Source: Pisaster brevispinus
Taxonomy: Eukaryota > Echinodermata > Asteroidea > Forcipulatida > Asteriidae
DNA: 64,000 nucleotides
NCBI GenBank assembly: GCA_023634235.1
Contig: JAMKCF010000018.1
Location: forward strand, 781,195 to 845,194
Direction of reading: 5' to 3'
The notes beneath the pieces were generated by a model, which made no database searches, had not been told where the DNA came from, and worked only from the letters and a program-made list of their open reading frames with translations. The position numbers and the translations under genes were made by a program. Shown here piece after piece: positions 1 to 13,700 of the stretch. How positions within the stretch are numbered: position 1 is the first letter of the stretch; every line of letters starts with the position of its first letter.

Positions 1-1420
1 ACAGAAACAGGCTTAATGACCAAACTAAATGGATCTGACACAACTAAAGATGAAAGCAAAGAGAGACGATAAACAAGAGGAAGACCGAGTGAGAATTCAT
101 AAGACAGAAACATAAATTAACGAGCATGGGAGAAATTAAAAATAATCGTTCAAAGGAACTTAAACACAAAAATCTAAAATTGTGTTTTACGTAGTTTTCT
201 ATCAAAATACAATAGCTTATAATTGTTTCCCTTGGTGTGGAACTAATGATATCTTTAATCATTTTGAGAAATACCGTTTACTAAAAAAAAAAATGGTTTA
301 ATATGCCTAATTCCTGTAATGTTCTTTATATATATTTTTCTTTGGCATTTCTTGAGACTCTACCATCAAAAGTGAGGATCAGTGTATTTCTTTTTAATTA
401 TTTTTAAACAATAAAAAATGTTATCTTACCAACGGGGAGGTCAAGGTAAAGCGGCACGTTTGTTCGCATTCTTAGCAAATCGCTGAGAAATTAGTCCCCC
501 AATGGACTTGGTCGTTAAAACGTCTACACGTTTGGAGTCTGCAGTTTAAAAAAGAGGGTTTTTTAGACGCTCTGATTTTGTTATTTCACGTTGATCCTTC
601 AACAATCTCTGTGTCGTGTTCCTTTTGTTCATGGGTAGTAAAGGAATACAATACCAAAAACATACCAGACTATTTCCCCTTCCAGCCTCGGTTTCGTTTA
701 TATGATTTAGATGGGGGAAACATGGCTACCGTCGTTAATGTGTATTACCTGCATCTGCTCCCAGTGCAATTCCCAATTTGACCATGTCCTCGATAGTGCT
801 ATCGAAATAGGGTCACAAACCACTTTTACCCCACGCCGCGCTCATTTTTTGTAGCGTATTTCAAGCACACCGACGACGTCGCTAATAAAATTACCCTACT
901 TTGTACATTACGCTTAGCATTCATTTCACCCATAATGGACATAAAATTGCTGAACGGAATTATAATTTGTAGGTTGGCCATTAACGTTGGAAGCTGGAAC
1001 TAAATGGGCTCTGTTTAGAGCGACAATTGCATGATTACAAACAAACACTTCAACTAGTCCTCGATGTTTCTGTTGTTGCCAACATTGCCAAAGAAGAGAG
1101 TCAGTCCGTCAAATGCCGTGTGCATGAAAACCTTCTTCTTACATAAAACAGCAGAGTGCTTCCTGGATACCATGTTTCTTTGGTTTCTGTTAAACTTGTC
1201 TAGCAACTCTGAGCTGCAGTGAACCATTTGATTAGCCAATCAAAGTTCTTCTTTTAAAAGCCTTCGGTCTGATTCTAATTTTCATTATGTTCATTGGCCT
1301 CGTTAATGTCTTTTGGGCTATTGTTCATGGGCTATTGTTCACATTTGCTCCTTGTGTATAATTTTCTTAATGCACTTTATTAAATTCCCGCCATTTTGTT
1401 TTTGTTATTCTCCTTTCCAG
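1..1420. other. non-coding sequence upstream of terminal exon
   Basis: No exon can be supported here. If the exon at 1421-1599 belongs to a gene that continues to the left, this stretch is intron. At about 655-730 it contains a piece of a dispersed repeat (the 'cagcctcggtttcg' motif) that recurs near 6370, 16205, 19800 and 44950, which explains the small open frame there. I see nothing else. Confidence 0.5.
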
Positions 1421-1599
1421 ACGCTTCTTCGTTTTCTGCCTTTCAGAGGTTAGTTAGCCGGCTAGGGGCTGCGGCGAAGCAGAGGGAAGACGCCATGCGA
1501 GAACTCCAACAACTAAGAGCCATGGGCGTTATCGATGAAAACAACCAAGTTATCAGGGTACCCGAAGAGACCCAAAACCTTATGCGGCTTCTAGGCTAA
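1421..1599 (+). CDS. last coding exon of an unrecognised gene
   Basis: A pyrimidine-rich tract ending in CAG at 1411-1420 precedes an open frame that stops at TAA 1597-1599. The deduced C-terminus (RLVSRLGAAAKQREDAM, then ELQQLRAMGVIDENN, ending MRLLG) is charged and looks helical, like a coiled-coil tail rather than random translation. A second acceptor-like CAG at 1444-1446 would start the exon at 1447 in the same frame, so the 5' border is uncertain. I see no convincing upstream exon in the window, so the gene probably begins to the left. I do not recognise the family. A chance open frame is possible but less likely, given the good acceptor and the composition. Confidence 0.5.
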
Positions 1600-1659
1600 C
1601 CGGATACGGCGATCTTGGTTTTTCTTTCAACCAACGGTTCGTTGGCATGGAGTTCTAGT

Positions 1660-2334
1660 TTAACCCTCGGAGCAGCCGAGGGGCGCGGGCGGAAGGACCA
1701 GCTTCATACTGTTTCTAATAACTACAAAATGTGTGGATCAATTCCACTAATATTTTTTTTAACTACCCTTAAACATCACTCTTTCATATACTATAGTGAT
1801 TTCTGGGAGGGTAGGGGTTGACAAATAGTGTGGGATGGCAGATTAGTCTATATGGACCCATTATAATGTGCGCACAAAAATTCTACTGTGTGCACAAAAA
1901 CTTAATCCTTTGAATACAAAGTCATGTAATCTTCACATGCTTTTGACTATAACATGGTGGTGGAAGTTGGGGGAGGGGGTATAATAGATAATAGGTGATG
2001 TTTACTCTTGTAGTGTTGCCAATAGCTGTGTGACCTAATCAAACAGTAAATAAACAACTGCTGAGTGGTTTGGGGATGGCAGTTTGCAGAGGGCCTGGGG
2101 TGCGGATTTCGAAATGTACTTCTTTCTTTTTTTATTAGTAGTGAACCAATGTGTAAATTTTCAGAATGCTTCAATCTTTATTGCGTGGGTTCAGGGAATA
2201 TATTCATCTGTTCAGACCATTAGAACACGAATTGTGCCCCCAAACACAGTTATACCCGTAATACAACCTGCCTTCCGATCGCGCCCAGTGAGTCCAGCAT
2301 ATAATTTTTTTCCCGTGGATTCACGGAGGGTATA
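1660..2334. mobile_element. piggyBac-like MITE, copy 1
   Basis: About 667 bp (1664-2330) bounded by CCCTC...GAGGG inverted ends. The left flank is TTAA (1660-1663) and the right flank is the degraded TATA. The body is a diverged full-length match to 3970-4637: the shared blocks include the stretch around 1830-1960 and the motif 'gcctggggtgcggatttcg'. TTAA target sites plus CCCT-type termini are the hallmark of the piggyBac superfamily. No transposase frame is present, so it is non-autonomous. Confidence 0.7.
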
Positions 2335-3965
2335 ACCGCCTAAAAATGTCAGTACAGAAATTACTGTAATGACAAAGGGAATACACCCGGATCCCAGCTC
2401 ATGTATTTCCTCCCGCTCGTCGGTGCTGTGACTGAGGGGAATAGCTATAGAGACAAAAACGTGCTTTATTTATTAGCGACACTTACGCCTAACAAGTAAC
2501 ATTACAATGACTTTGCCATGTGCACATGTCTCCTGTGGGTCACAACGCATGCGCACTCCCTCCATTCGTTAGACTGCCTGAAATTACCTCACGGTTTGCC
2601 GAGGCGACGTGGGATTGTGTTTTATCGGCCACCGTAGGTTGTACATTAATTGCTTCGTTATTTATTCCATTGCTCCCATGGCAACTTACACATCATTATT
2701 TCATACGTCATCAGGGAGCGTGCAAATTTATGTATATAGTGCACTACTATTAGTGACGTTAACAAAAACGTGTGCCCTATATTTTTTTCCGAACCTTGCA
2801 GAAGTACATATGTATATTTTTGGCTTATGTTTTTATGGTGGTGTGTCAGTGCTTTAGAAACTAGTGTTTACGCTAAAAGATACAAAATCGGTGTTACAAC
2901 TCAAATATCGCGACTGTAGGTTGAGGTGTAGACAACTCGTATTGGGGACCCGTATGACTTATAATGAATGTAGGTTTATTTGTGTGTTTAATTAATGAGC
3001 TAGATAATTGCACCACACCATCAATGTACGGCCCATTAATTACCTTAGTCATTGTACGGAAGAGTAAAAATTACACGAGACAAAACGGTCTTTCTTATAA
3101 TATAGTGACTTGAATTAAGGTTGTTTCTGTTTGCATTTCCATGTTCATTGTAAGCTTCCGTACATTTGAAGTTACGTTAGGCCGTATCCAAATTGACAGC
3201 TTCGGCTACGACTGTTGCTAAGGACGTCCTATACTCCAACGCATGATGACGTAGTACAGTCGCAGCTGTATAGTCGTAGCCGCCAACTCGGACACGCCCT
3301 AATACCATCAGATGCAACATCGTTCACATGTTCAGTCCGCCGTATCGTCCCTCTCGTAAAAAAAGGGGGAATAACGGTGCGGCTAATTGATACAAACATG
3401 GGAACAAGGTTTCATCAGATGGACAGTCTTATTTGTTGTACTACCCTGTCCCCACAATGTATTCATAAATTAGTATGAGAACTTCATAATAGAAGGTCAT
3501 TTCTGGATCCCTGGCGTGCCATATTACTTTTGTATTCAAAAACAAATACGAAGTCTTCAGGTACCATTTTGAACCCCAATTGACTTCATATAAAAACCCA
3601 TGCGATGAAAGGGAGGGACGCTGTCCGAAATAGACTGGTGCGTTTACTACCGTCTTTATTTATATTGCCGGCCAAGGTACCAGGTATTAATGCATAGAGT
3701 TACAATGCACTTGAACCCTAACGTTTTATCAAAAGTAAAACTGACCACAATACAATGTTATAACCTACAATTTACAAGCGTGTATATATTAATGCTATTT
3801 ACGGATATATATAATATAGATATTTGGTTTTTATCTGCAAACAAAAGCTGTATAAATTATTGTAACGAACCGATGTAATCGGTTCGAAATATTATATTTT
3901 ATTTAACTCCCTATTAAAATAATGTTTTGCTGCTGAATGTAACAATTCGTGTATAGTTCTTTTTC
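2335..3965. other. intergenic, no gene seen
   Basis: Between the two piggyBac-like MITEs I see no splice-bounded exon, RNA gene or clear repeat. The open frames here are short and lack family resemblance. Confidence 0.45.
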
Positions 3966-4641
3966 TTAACCCTCGGACCAGCCGAGGGACCAGCTTCATA
4001 CTTTTTTTAATAACTACAAAATGTGTGGATTAATTCCGCTGATTGTTTTGATTTTTTTTAACTACCCTTAAACATCACTCTTTCATATACTATAGTGATT
4101 TCTGGGTGAGTAAACTCAGAGGTTGACAGATAGTGTGGGATTGCAGATTAGTCTATATGGACCCAATATAATGTGCACAAAAAATCCTACTGTGTGCACA
4201 AAAACTTAATCCTTTGAATACATGTAATCTTCACATGCTTTTGACTATAACATCAGGCTATTATGGTGGTGGTAGTGGGAAGAGGGGTATAATAGATAAT
4301 AGGTGCTGTTTACTCTTGTAGTGTTGCCAATAGCTGTGTGGCCTAATCAAACAGTAAATAAACAACTGCTGAGTGGTTTGGGGATGGCAGTTTGCAGAGG
4401 GCCTGGGGTGCGGATTTCGAAATGTACTATTTTATTTAATTAGTAGTGAAACCAATGTGTACATTTTCAGAATGCTTCAATCTTTAGTGTGTGGGTCCAG
4501 GGAACATTATAGTCATCTGTTCAGACCATTAGAACAAGAATTGTGCCCCAAACACAGTTATTTACCCGTAATACAATCTGCCTTCCGATCGCGCCCAGTG
4601 GGTCCAGAATGTTGTTTTTCCGTGGATTCACGGAGGGTTAA
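3966..4641. mobile_element. piggyBac-like MITE, copy 2
   Basis: The element at 3970-4637 (668 bp) is flanked on both sides by intact TTAA (3966-3969 and 4638-4641). Its ends are CCCTCGGACC and CACGGAGGG. It is the same family as 1664-2330, same orientation, about 2.3 kb away. There is no coding capacity. Intact TTAA flanks suggest it is better preserved than copy 1. Confidence 0.78.
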
Positions 4642-6303
4642 AGGTTTATTTTGATTATTTAATATTCTTCTTTATGTTTTGCTCTCGCTAAGGAACACAT
4701 TTCTCAGTTACCGTACTTCTTGTTAAACTGTATTTTGTTTGCGACCGTCTACCAGTGGTTTGTGATTTACAATAATTCATGACATGTTCCATTACATCGC
4801 CCCCACAATCAAAATGGACGATCCAGGAATGACGTCATTTTGTTAACAAGTAGTTTCCTAAGAGTATACTTTAATTATCGTATAATGTCCAACAGTACTG
4901 CGCGGGAAAACAGATAGTTTTAATGATGTTTGGGTTTGTTTTCCTTTAAATAAGCCCTGCCAAGCTTCCCAAGTCTTGGTAGACGTGAATTGAAGTCGTT
5001 CGTGTACAAGCAGCACATTCGTCTTAGAACTGAAATGTGAGAATTACGGCAATCAACGACTAGATTTTAAGTCTAAGTTCTCGCTTTCGCAACGTTTTGT
5101 AAAACTGCACTAATGATGCGCTGTTTGACCAGCTTACGTCTTCTTTTATTTGTCTGCGTGCAGACGACAATTTGGGCGCCAACACTAAAAGCTAAATTTG
5201 CTTAGAGTGGATATGTCGTCGACTACTACTAAATGACCTCTTTTTACCCGTGGTTTTCTGTTGCTGATCGACGGACAAGCCCACAGTGTGATTTTTTTCC
5301 CATGGATATTGAGCATGCTTATTAACAAGTTGTATAAACATGGGGAGAGGCTTGATCCCCCATCTATCTTGGCATAATCCAGAACAGAAGTAAGAAGGGG
5401 GGAAACAGCATATTTACAGTAGATTTCCATACCCGAAACCCAATACCTTAATGGAGTTATATTTGTAAGTAATATTAGGCCTGCCTACTGGGCCGCGTGT
5501 CATTTGTGATGTCACGTCGTATGACGCCAACAGCAAGTTCGGTCGAATGAGGCACCGAAAACCCTGGCCGATGATGGGCCCTTTCGCGTCCACCAATACC
5601 GCCCTGAAATCACGCCAGGGTAGAATTTGACTGTAAACACCACTTCATTACCCGTGATGTGGCACGCCGCGTCCCCTTAACACATTTAACCGCCGCAAAT
5701 TAAATAAAATTCTACAAGTCGATGTGTTACCTGATCGCATCGTGTCTTGTTCAAGTATGGCTGACAGACCGTGCACTTTACCCCAGGAAGACGATTGACT
5801 CAAATGCCTCAACGCACATTATACTCCGGTAAATAGTGTGCCCAATGAAAGTGCATTTCTGTCATTAATACGTGAAAACAGTTTCACAGTCTCCAGCAGC
5901 ATTCAATCTATCACACCGGTTGCGTTACAAATCTCCCGACCTCGCTCTACCGACCGAAACTGGACCCGTCAAATGTTGTCCTTTTCCCCGCCCGCGAGTC
6001 GAAAGGACGCGTGCTCCCAGACCAAATTGTAGTAAATGTTTTTAAGCAAGTTTTCAACGCCCAGGGGAAACCATTAACAATTTGAGGGGAAAGTTGTATT
6101 TTGTAAAAGTCATCTATTTATTTGATAACGTTCAGACACCTAAAACTTGTTTGTAGGCCTACGCGTACTATTGACCTATTGCCGTGGAAACACGTTCTCA
6201 TGTACTGATAAAGCGTATATAAATAGAATATTAAACCACTAAGCATCTGAAATAACTTAACTTTTGACCCAAATGAGTGTTTTCTTGAGTTTGTTATAAA
6301 TGA
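4642..6303. other. intergenic, no gene seen
   Basis: AT-rich single-copy-looking sequence. Short open frames on both strands (for example near 5185-5596) show no splice context or recognisable domain. Confidence 0.4.
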
Positions 6304-6484
6304 ATAGTATAAATCTTTATCAAGATGCGGCCATCTTGATCTTCCTCCCATTCAACTCAATGTAATCAAACCGAGGCTGGAAGGAAAAACAGTCTGATTC
6401 AGTTTTGTACAATGACTATTAGCATCCGTGACTGTTACTGGATACAGGGCCAGGATGGTGGCAGCGTGTGATAAAGATCAGTAG
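6304..6484. mobile_element. short MITE-like repeat
   Basis: This resembles 19735-19916 over its length: the left end has 'ctttatcaagatg...gccatcttg', the middle 'gaggctggaag...agtctg', then 'ggatacaggg', and the right end is an inverted 'gataaagatc'. The ends are imperfect inverted repeats of a CTTTATCA-like motif. It carries no coding frame. Confidence 0.5.
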
Positions 6485-6719
6485 ACGGATATCAATATAG
6501 TCTTATTCCTCCTTTAGCATTAATGACTACTGATTGCCGTTGGACTGAAAGAGTTCTGTCTTTTTCCACTTCCAGCCTCAGTTTGGTTGCAATGATAGTG
6601 AATGAGAGAGAAAGCAATGGACGCCCTCTTTGCTAAAAAGGTCTATTGGACCAATTCACCTGACGTCATCATACGATAAATCTTGCTTGCGCAATTTTGG
6701 GGCCATTTTTGAAACCACG

Positions 6720-6802
6720 GCTTGGGCTTGGGGTTAGGCTTGGGGTAGGCTTGGGGTTGGGCTTAGGGGTTAGGCTTGGGGTTAGGCTTGGGTTAGGCTT
6801 CG
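6720..6802 (+). repeat. minisatellite, about 12-bp GGGGTTAGGCTT units
   Basis: About seven imperfect units of GGGGTTAGGCTT. It contains TTAGGC, but the register is irregular and the array is short and internal, so it is treated as a simple minisatellite and not a telomeric tract. Confidence 0.85.
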
Positions 6803-9800
6803 TGAATTATTTTGAGAATAATGTGCGCTTTCCTTACGGGGCTCCTCAACCGTAGACCAAAAGCCGAAAACATGGTTTCGAAAAAATGACCAAAACCGAT
6901 GAAATTCGATGCTATGGTAAATTTACACATTATTGGTCTGAGTCTAAATGCCGTAATCTTCGAAAAACTTCTTTAAAAAATTTGAATTTGATCTTGTGTT
7001 GTTCTTAGTGAAGAACACCAAAGAACATAGAGCTGTACCGAGATCCCCTGACCAAAATGTATAGCACAAACTGTGACCCTTGACCCACATTTCGAATTGT
7101 TGAAGACGTTATAAGCTGACGACGAGGGAACACTAGGGGCGCATGCGATCGTTTGCAGGAGCTAGTAAAAAAATCATTGGCTTTCAAATTTCCTTCCAAA
7201 GTTATATCGGTTATGTTATTCTTTACTTTCAATCACCGTTGAGAGGTGTTAAAAATTCTAATGAAATTACGTGAAACGGTTACGTCACTACTACCATTAC
7301 GTCATAACAAACGTTTATTAATTATTTTGTTGTGTACACCGTATGTATTTGTGTGCTGTAAAGATTAACACATTAGGCATAGCAATACAAACAAATCAAT
7401 TATAGTTACAAATCTTCAATCACACGGACATAGCAACCCATAAGTGCATTGGTTAACCTTCGGCCTTAAGGAAACGCCCCCCTTCCGTCCAACAAAAACA
7501 CAAGGATTTAAAACTTTCAATTATCCGGTGGGCCAGACCCAAAAACCATATATAGACTGGTAACACCGTCCGGTTTACAAACCGCTAAACACTACGGACA
7601 CATCCTGTACCGGTTACTGCTACCTAATCCGGGTGGTGATAAAACACCGAGAGGCAAAGAGACAGTTATGGTCAACGGGGGACCGTTTAAGCAAGACGGG
7701 GTTACTACGCGGTCGTATCCTCCACAAACCTGAGTGTTTTGACTGCTGGTTACATCCTCTAACCGGACAAAATAATTGCATCATTTGTATTTTATTTTGG
7801 GAGAAATGCCTGCCCTGTAACATCTGTTACACTGCATTTGCCCAAGGCTTTACTCTTCTCCTACACGCGATCGCATTTCCGAGGCCTGTGGGACTCTTAA
7901 CCTCTCCATAACCGATAGACTTAATTTCAAGTCTGAGAACACGGTGACTTGATTTCATCATCCGCACACACACACCGTTTGTATCTGTTGGCAATCAGAA
8001 ACCCACGACCACAGACTTTAAATCAAGTCTATAGATACAGTTTCTCCTTATTAAATGTATCATTGGTTTTGGGAGGAATAAATTTGCTGGTATTCAATAA
8101 ACATGCACGCCATCTACTCAACCTGTTTCAAATGTCATCAAATGAAGTGGTAAACCCACCCACCATTTCGGAGAAAACAGCAGCATCAAACGCTTTATGC
8201 AGTAGAGACTGACCGTTCATAAGACGAGCTTGCTTATTTCGCTCGCGGCAACTGAAATAAGCAGTAGTTATTTTGGGGTCTTTAAATATTATTTTCTCGA
8301 CGTTGATAGTATTTCGTAAAGACATTTATTTGGAGCCGCAGGAACTGTGAACTTTATGATCAGTGAGCTTTCAGATTAAAACTAAGCAATTTGTTTTCGA
8401 CAATCGACAATTCTGTACTTCAGTATTTTAAAAAGCACAAGCAGAGAGTGGCTCTATACAATGTGAATTTTTTTATTTTTACGATATTATTATTATTTAT
8501 TTGTTAATTTTTCGCCACATTGACTTTTTAACTTTGCATGGTGAAGATATAACCTACTGTGTGCGGTAACATCATGTTGAAATCTCATGTGAGTTGTGTC
8601 ACCCATAAAAAGGAACCAGGGTGTAACTCGACGTTTCGATTTGATATCCTCTGATCGTCTCCATGAGGAACCGTCAATCGTACCTCAACCCGAGGTAAAA
8701 CATCTCACCAATCCACACCATAAAAACTCAAATCTCAAGAAAACCTTCTCCAAATATTGTCTCAATTTTCCAACTACTCTTGTGCCATCTCTTGAAAATT
8801 GTAAAAGGGTGGTCATCGTCCAAACAACATGACATAAGCAACACTGACTTTAGTCTTGAACATAGCCCAGAGAAAAAGTCTGAGGAACTCAATTACCGGC
8901 ACTCTTCTATTACACCAAACAAGGCATTGTAATTAACATTCAAGCAGTAAGCTGCCTGGTTAACAAAAAAACCTGTGTTAATTTCCATTAAGTTGATAAA
9001 TTACACTTTAATGTATTTATGATAATTACCACCCGCGCCTCGAAAAATCATCTACGGAGGCCAGGATGATGTACTACAAATTATTGTCTATTTATATCCG
9101 TCATCGCCGCAGTAATGGCGTTCTGTTGTTTTCGTCTAGCTCCCGTCTCTCTTCACACACTTTCACTGCAAAGCACGTCATTTATTAATTGAGTCAGGAT
9201 AATCGAATCAGTGCCCTTGAGCTGCAGCCACGGAAACCCCTAATTGATGTGACGTCACATGTAGGTTGTTGCTGTGCAGTTTTTGACCCCTTTTTACATT
9301 ATTTTTCCCGCCCTCAAGCGTGCAAGTTTGTTCAATGCGTTAGTTCTTGACGCAACCTATATAACCCGTGGGTGTGTTTGAATGAACCGAGTAATTACGT
9401 CATTACGTGGATGCTTTCAGAGACCTTAACAAGGAAGCTGTACATTTCGAGAGAAAACAATTGTAGGTAAACTTTATACAATGAGTATAATTTATAAAAC
9501 CCTTTCTACTCCCCTGATTAACGTAGATGGTCCGAATTAGTGTTGATAAAGTTAATCATAGTGTTAGAGAGAGTCGGAGTCACAGCTAATAGATGGATTG
9601 CACATGACATCAGTGGCCACCATCTTTGATGAAAAACAAAGGAAAAGTGCGGGCGTGTACGCGCTGCGCGCGACTCTCAGCCAATGATAGCCTTTCACGC
9701 GTGTACGTTTCATCAACGATGGCGGCCGCCAATGCAAGGGGTCTATAGCAATCAATGAACTATTATGTCCCCTTAGCAGAAGTCAGAAGTCTTCGATTCG

Positions 9801-10482
9801 GGCATCGCAAACACCGGAGGTTTGCGGGTTGTTCAAGCAGCAGAATTCGACCATTGCAAAATATTAATGCTCTACATAAGCCTGCTTTGATTTTAAATAC
9901 AGCCTCGTTTTCGTAGTAATATTGACTAATGCCAACAAAAGATGGCGGACACATGGCAGAGAGTTACAGAGGCGTTCAATGGTCTGGATGAGCAGCTCTA
10001 TTAAATTTGGACTTAAAACAAACAACAAAGAGGCCATGATACAGTCATTGTTTAAATCGTTCACGACCCAAAACAGCCCCTGAGGAACAAGACACCGCCT
10101 TTCCACATGAAACATACACGCTGGTTTATAAACTGTAGTAAAATGAATGCATCGATTCGCACAGTTACTGATTCTACAGCATTTCAACAGTTGTTGTTCC
10201 TGAATAATACGCAATTTTAAATGTACTTCCCCATGAAATACTGACTTCTCTCTCGATGAGGATTAATAGGATCGCATTTATTCCATTTGATGGAGAAAGC
10301 TTACGGAGAAGGTCAACCTGAGTGTCCACACGCAAAACGAGTTCTATCCAGTTCGACTGAATAATTAATTTCGGTTGATTGTAGCCAATGATCCACTCTA
10401 AATCCACTTCCAGTGTTTCCATCCTAAACAGGCTTTAACACTTCGTCGTGGCATCGTACACTCCTAAAAGCACGCATTTTAA
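6803..10482. other. intergenic, no gene seen
   Basis: No exon is supported. Around 8340-8375 and 8530-8580 there are single diverged units of repeats that form arrays elsewhere ('atcagtgagctttcag' and 'gcatggtgaagatata', compare 39.3-40.2 kb and 45.3-45.5 kb). The overlapping - strand open frames at 9864-10422 have no recognisable domain. Confidence 0.4.
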
Positions 10483-10712
10483 TAGATAGGTTGCAATATG
10501 ACGTAAGTCGGCCATCTTTACGGGCAATTTGGAACACACAGTCATGCGTTTCGCGTGAGAACGGCGTGCAGCACGCGCACATTTCACAAAACTCATTGCA
10601 TGATTGGTTAGTAAACAGCGCAGCGCGGCTGCGTTAATAGTTTGAGCGCTTGACGCGCCTGCAAGCCAAAATGCAATTTGCCCGTAAGATGGCGTCTATT
10701 GGGAACTATCTA
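10483..10712. mobile_element. TA-flanked MITE, copy 1
   Basis: The ends are inverted: TAGATAGGTTGC at left and GGGAACTATCTA at right. The subterminal parts are also inverted ('atctttacgggcaattt' against 'aatttgcccgtaagat'). A second copy lies at 17405-17624. The outermost TA on each side is consistent with a TA target duplication. It is non-coding. Confidence 0.75.
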
Positions 10713-13700
10713 TACGAACCTTTATTTATTTTGAACGGCATGGAAGAGAGATGGAGAGATATTTCATTATCCGCATCGTACTGGTTGACCCATCTGATCC
10801 TATAGTCTGTTCAAACACGATCCAAAAGGTCAGCACTGAATCTCCGAGTGTGTTTTCTCAGAAAAAGACGACCCACAAAATCACAATCGCAAATCACTCT
10901 TTCAAGCACCTTTTGGCAAGAACTTCTAAAGACACCGATGCCCCCCCCCCCCCTACACACACACACACAAGTGTGTAAATGGTATAATACCGAGGACATC
11001 CCATGCTGTGGACTTAGTTTTTTTAGCGACGTTCCCATTGGTTTTGTACACGAGACAAACCGAGGACTGTCCCCGATATGTTTTTTTCCCGGATCCCTAT
11101 TGCTAAAGTCCTCGGTTTTAATGCGTAGACATGTTCACGCACACACAACCTTACGGATCCGGTTTGTGGGGTACTGCTATTGTTGTTCTATTGTTCCCTT
11201 TTCTAAAGAATTCCCTTGCGGGGCCCTATTGTTCCTATTGAAATTGCCTTGTGGGGTCCATTGTTCCATTGTTAAAAGTACCCCGTAAGTTGGCATGTGT
11301 AAGGGCACCCATTCAAGTATCATGACGCACCTACAACATTCTTTCTGTTGGTCCACTTCTCCTTCACGGGCAAATCCCAAGTTCAAGTACCCTTTTCTAA
11401 TACCGGTCCCCTGCAATCATCCTTTTGAAGATACAGCCAATACTCGGCTTCAGAAATCTTTGGTTTGATTGGTCGAGTGTTTTGTATAAACAGGACGCAA
11501 CACGCGCGGGTGTAATTTCGAAGAGGCTGGTGTTCACACAATCATTTAACTCCTCAACATATTCGTGGCGACACCAACGAAAAGGTCAAAGGTATATCGC
11601 CAGAGATTTCGGCAAAATAGACCGGCTGGTATCTTTGGCCTCGAGCTAGATTCACCAGACACTCCAGCAAGCCGTTAGAGACAGACGCGTTGGTCTAGTG
11701 TTTTATGGCTGGATCTTTTGCAACTCCGATCCTTGTGATGGTGACGTTTTTTGGTAACAAGCCCAATGGCTCGGGACATGCTGGGAGAAGTCCTTCACGA
11801 GATTAACAACTTATCCATTCTAACAGGTTTAAACCTGCCACTTCAATCAGCTTAGAGGGATTGTAATGCCACTGGTACGTGTGAGGTAAAGCGTTAATCG
11901 ACCGGGAGTTTACTCGCATTCCAATGTACTCTTCCCATGTACTTGGATTTGTAATGTAAACTGACGCCTGGGGTGGGGACATGTTGCGTTTACTTGTAAA
12001 CACTTTTTTTACCGGCAGTATTAGCCCAATGGTCTTATATTTAAGAGGTGGGTTGTACATTTCTTGTTCATTCCTTTTCTCAAGTAGAACTTCGACTGAG
12101 TATTTGAAAAAAAATTTGATGTGATGTAAATTGAAAACCATGTTAACATAAAAAATTATGTAAAATATGTATTTATTTGTCCCTTCAATTTTTTACAAGA
12201 ATTCAAGTGCCTGAAGTTTGTTTGTTTTTAATTTGTCGAGTCAATTTAATAGTAGATGTGACATGTTAAAAAAAATGTACAGTTATGTTTTACAATGACG
12301 TTATGTCGTGCTTTAACTTTTCAACCAATCGCGAATGCGGATTCGAGCATAGAGCAAGGATTCGTGGGAGCGATTACTTTGCGATTCATCGTCAGTAATT
12401 TTTGACCACGTACACTTTTGGCATATTATTGGACTTTAAGCATATTAATTTGTCCTTAAGGGATTGGACATACCATTAGAAATCTACAGGTGTTAGTGTC
12501 AGAAAAGTTTAGCTGCAAAATATAGGCCTATAGCCAAAGCCTATAAGCGTTGGTGTCCAAAAGTGCCATCAACCCATACGCCCTCTTGTGACCATGAATT
12601 TCACCCACGCATTTGACGACCGACCAACCACTGCGACCCCTCGGGTCAAACTGGCCGGTCCAGGGGTCATCCTGGCATTTAAACAATGTGGACTTCTAAG
12701 AATGACAGGTGTCTTGTGACCGATATTTCCTGTTGATTCATCAGAAAACGTTACCTTTGACTTGTCCTTTAATGAAATGGACATGCCTGGAGAAATCTAC
12801 AATCACATGTCAGAAAAGTTTAACTGCAAATTGTCGAATTTAATAGCAATTAAGATTTTAACTGCCTTTTCATTTTGTCCTTAAATTCAATGACAACCTA
12901 GCTTGATAAAAAACAAGAAACGGTGTGTGAGAACATTGCTAAATGCCTTCTATAACCCTATCACCTTCGGCCACGTTGTGACAATAAAGCACAACGAGGG
13001 CAAAAGATAGAAAGATAATGCACTTTCGAGAAATGTGTTTGAGGACAATGGTCCCCGTCTCAACTCCCCCCCCCCCCCCCCCCGCGCTGTCTGCCAACTG
13101 AACTAGAAGGAGTGAACTTGGGAAGGATAAACTCTTTATTCTTACTTCTATTTCAATCCTCAATGCATCAACCATGCATTTCACTGCGGAAAAAGTCTAA
13201 ATTTTATTGGGCCCCTTTTAAGTAACGTTATGCAAAAAATAAAAGAATATGGCTGCGCAACAAATCTTTGCGACTGACGTATCGCCGTGAAAAACTACAT
13301 AATTTTAACAAAACGGAAAAAGCAAATAGAGTCATAATTTGGTCAAAATATCCCTTGCACAATAAACAAGAGTGAGCATTTGTTGAGTGGTCATGATTTT
13401 TAAAGGCTCATGGAGAGAAAAACTCTTTCGTTGCGACAAATTAATTAGAACTCATAACACAGTTGCACAATGAACACACATGTCTTTTGAGTGGTCTGCA
13501 CTTATCGTCTGCTTGAGTTCTGAAACCCACAATATAGGCCTATTTCCCAAAATAATAATAATAGGGTCTTACCTGCTTTCCTTTGCAGTAAAACAGAAAC
13601 AGTGTAGTCTATGACGAGAGCCCTTTTCATTTGTCAACATGACAAGTTTAAATCCCAGCTCAAGCGACACATGCCTCAATTATGAAGCATCTTAAAGACA

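Noticed and set aside
6720..6802. Possible telomere-like TTAGGC array
   Set aside because: Units are irregular 12-mers, the tract is under 100 bp and it is internal.
9864..10422. Two overlapping - strand open frames of 116 and 82 codons
   Set aside because: No recognisable domain, no splice signals that join them, and no start context; treated as chance.
10848..11288. 146-codon open frame
   Set aside because: It runs through a C-run and a CA microsatellite and has no domain or conserved look.
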